In this document: positions 62,573 through 64,000 of the stretch, in pieces | How the letters are laid out: the number at the start of each line of letters is the position of its first letter | Position numbering within the stretch: position 1 is the first letter of the stretch | From: JASHVB01 sp963780805 | GTDB lineage: Bacteria > Pseudomonadota > Alphaproteobacteria > Acetobacterales > Acetobacteraceae | Reading direction: 5' to 3' | Assembly: GCA_963780805.1 (NCBI GenBank) | Contig: CAWADP010000009.1 | Location: 682,001 to 746,000 of the forward strand | Length of the DNA stretch: 64,000 bases | Made by a program: the position numbers and the translations under genes | Notes under the pieces: model-generated | The model's input: the letters and a program-made list of their open reading frames with translations, nothing else | What the model was told of the DNA's origin: nothing | Databases searched by the model: none

Positions 62573-62950
62573 ATGACTAGATTCACTGTAGCTTTGGGAT
62601 CTATTGCCATCTGTGCCACACTGTCGGCCTGCGCGTCAGCCGTACAGAACAAGGAGGATTTGCTGGCCGCTGCCGGCTTTACGCTGGTACCAGCCAACAC
62701 GCCACAGCGTCAGGCCTCGTTGACGTCCCTACCACCGCACAAATTCGTCCACCAGATCCGGAACGGCAAAGTGCTTTTCATCTACGCCGATCCGACAATC
62801 TGCGACTGTCTGTATGTTGGCGACCAGACTGCATATAGCCAGTATCGCGTGAATGTGTTCGAGAAGAACCTCGCAAATGAGCAGCAGATGACCGCGCAGA
62901 TGAACCAGGACCTCGACTGGGGCGCCTGGAGCCCCGGCTGGTACTATTAG
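62573..62950 (+). CDS. Small lipoprotein
   Basis: A 125-aa protein with lipobox AICATLSAC (Cys20). The mature part begins ASAVQNKEDLLAAAGFTLVP and has LPPHKFVHQIRNGKVLFIYA, DPTICDCLYVGDQTAYSQYR and WGAWSPGWYY. Two further Cys sit in CDC. This resembles small lipoproteins seen repeatedly in Acetobacteraceae and relatives, function unknown. GGGGAAAA precedes the ATG. Confidence 0.75.
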   Translation: MTRFTVALGSIAICATLSACASAVQNKEDLLAAAGFTLVPANTPQRQASLTSLPPHKFVHQIRNGKVLFIYADPTICDCLYVGDQTAYSQYRVNVFEKNLANEQQMTAQMNQDLDWGAWSPGWYY

Positions 62951-63224
62951 CGAGATCGCGGAGTGATTCCGGTTGGTTGTACGCAGTAAGCGACGCTTGA
63001 TGGCCTGCTCGAGGGACAGCGAATTTGAGGGTGCACTTGAATTCAGGATAAGGCTGTCGCCGCGTTCGGCTGTCGGTACGCGCTGAAGATGGAACCGGAC
63101 GAGACCGCCGCCGCATCAGTCACGTTCGAGCACACCACCCCTGACCGAAGCCGATATCGGCACAGGTTTAGCAACCACCGAGATAGTTGCGTGGCCTGTT
63201 TCGCTGGTGTAGCCGGTCAGAGTG

Positions 63225-63377
63225 ATGTTCGATTGGCTGCATGATTCCGATCTGATCGTCCTCTATCCCGCGATCATAATTCTCATCGCGGTAGCGGCTG
63301 AGTCCGGCGCCTGGATAGGCCGGCGTTCCCGCCGAGGCGCAACCGAGGCCCGGTCGGTGCCCACTTTGGTCGTCTGA
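63225..63377 (+). CDS. Short membrane protein or truncated DUF4239-like protein
   Basis: A 50-aa frame MFDWLHDSDLIVLYPAIIIL, then IAVAAESGAWIGRRSRRG. This is a single hydrophobic segment followed by a basic patch, like the N-terminus of some DUF4239/bestrophin-type membrane proteins. It stops after TLVV. The lack of any continuation suggests truncation. Confidence 0.35.
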   Translation: MFDWLHDSDLIVLYPAIIILIAVAAESGAWIGRRSRRGATEARSVPTLVV

Positions 63378-63555
63378 TCAAGATTAGGTGGGAAGCTGCC
63401 AGTCAACCTGCTGGTGGGGTTATATTGCTATGCGCTGCGCGAGCAATACGGCGCAACCTGGAATTCGCGCACTCAGGTCACGATTGTATTCTGAAAAGAG
63501 TTATCGATGGACCACGCCAATATTGGGTTGACGAAACCGTTGTTCCCGCGGGGCA

Positions 63556-63732
63556 ATGCGAGTGAGCGTCGTGCCTACGCCCGGGGTCGTCTACGGCTTT
63601 GCGTTCGGCGATCGCAGCGGAGGCGATCTCTGGCTACAGAACGACCCCGGGGTTATCCTGCACCACATGGCCAACCGCGAAGGACTGATGCTCAACCTGG
63701 GCGGCAATGCCACGGCGATCTCAATGCGGTAA
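63556..63732 (+). pseudogene. Fragment paralogous to the lipoprotein at 57598
   Basis: The frame reads VVYGFAFGDRSGGDLWLQND, then PGVILHHMANREGLMLNLGG and NATAISMR. It matches the C-terminal third of the 57598 lipoprotein (YGFAVGNTSGGDLWLQNESG, then GLMLSLGGDAVVIRM). No signal peptide or N-terminal part is present. Confidence 0.65.
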
Positions 63733-63747
63733 GCTGGAGGAATTAGC

Positions 63748-64000
63748 GTGACGGTTACAGAGTCCTTGAAGCAAACATCCGATGCTCCACCTGGCGAGAC
63801 GGTCCCCCGCCGCGACATGGTATTCATCCCAGGCGGCACGTTCCGTATGGGATCGGATAGGCACTACCCGGAAGAGGCACCCGTTCATCGCGTGACAGTC
63901 GCGCCGTTCTGGATCGATCGAACGTCGGTCAGCAACCGCGAGTTCCGACGCTTCATTGACGCGACGGCCTACGTCACCGTCGCCGAGATCGCACCGGACC
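63748..64000 (+). CDS. Formylglycine-generating-enzyme-type protein (partial)
   Basis: It runs off the window end. From a GTG at 63748, 8 bases after GGAGG, the first 84 codons read RRDMVFIPGGTFRMGSDRHY, then PEEAPVHRVTVAPFWIDRTS and VSNREFRRFIDAT. This is the N-terminus of the FGE-sulfatase (SUMF1) domain. Family members oxidise the sulfatase active-site Cys to formylglycine, or have other oxidase roles. The only sulfatase gene in the window (52275-52477) is broken. Confidence 0.85.
   Translation, partial: MTVTESLKQTSDAPPGETVPRRDMVFIPGGTFRMGSDRHYPEEAPVHRVTVAPFWIDRTSVSNREFRRFIDATAYVTVAEIAPD

Overview
The window is GC-rich DNA, most likely from an alphaproteobacterium near Rhodospirillales/Acetobacteraceae. 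That placement is an inference from gene content and codon use: KDG kinase plus aldolase, DUF3429 and DUF899 proteins, a three-domain LigD, IS66/IS630/IS5 elements and small AraC-linked lipoproteins. No rRNA or tRNA gene was recognised.

Layout. (1) 0.3-18.5 kb is mostly intact housekeeping and metabolism: KDG kinase and KDPG-type aldolase, an MFS transporter overlapping thiM, a CorC/HlyC-type membrane protein, two DUF899 genes with an HxlR regulator, LigD, an esterase, a cytidine-deaminase-like protein and a nucleoside hydrolase. Dispersed palindromic repeats lie between them. (2) 18.6-25.5 kb is an eroded accessory region. It holds a multiply frameshifted Ku gene, several small hypothetical genes, a serine recombinase broken into opposite orientations, and clusters of a GGTCAGGGTGGTC-type repeat. 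(3) 25.7-39.5 kb is a complete type I-E CRISPR-Cas locus in the order cas3-cas8e-cse2-cas7-cas5-cas6e-cas1-cas2, followed by an array of 59 repeats. An IS630-family element sits inside spacer 51. A near-identical 104-bp sequence lies in inverted orientation on the two sides of the locus. (4) 39.5-43.5 kb is more decay: a broken hydrolase, a broken membrane-anchored gene, the last ~110 codons of a type ISP restriction-modification enzyme, and a broken integrase. (5) 43.5-53.4 kb has two histidine kinases, an SRAP (YedK-like) remnant, a chimeric IS66 element, an IS5 element that cut an arylsulfatase gene, and two small membrane proteins. (6) 53.4-64 kb alternates small exported proteins (lipoproteins, an OmpA-like protein), AraC-type regulators (one intact, one frameshifted, one remnant) and pseudogenes (pqiA/pqiB-like). 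It ends in a formylglycine-generating-enzyme-type gene that runs off the window.

How parts work together. The cas genes form one translationally coupled operon (most junctions overlap by 4-20 bases) reading into the leader and array, so interference and adaptation functions are both present. The kinase and aldolase are consecutive steps from KDG to pyruvate and glyceraldehyde 3-phosphate. In 54-62.5 kb a 16-bp motif (consensus TGCCGAWTTYGCATAG) lies 60-255 bp upstream of six genes that all encode exported or lipidated proteins, next to AraC-family genes. This looks like a local regulon that I do not recognise from the literature.

Limits. Many genes in the accessory stretches carry single-base frameshifts or in-frame stops, whereas the cas operon and metabolic genes are clean. 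I read this as pseudogenisation, but assembly error cannot be excluded from sequence alone. All family assignments are by eye from motifs and were not searched against a database.
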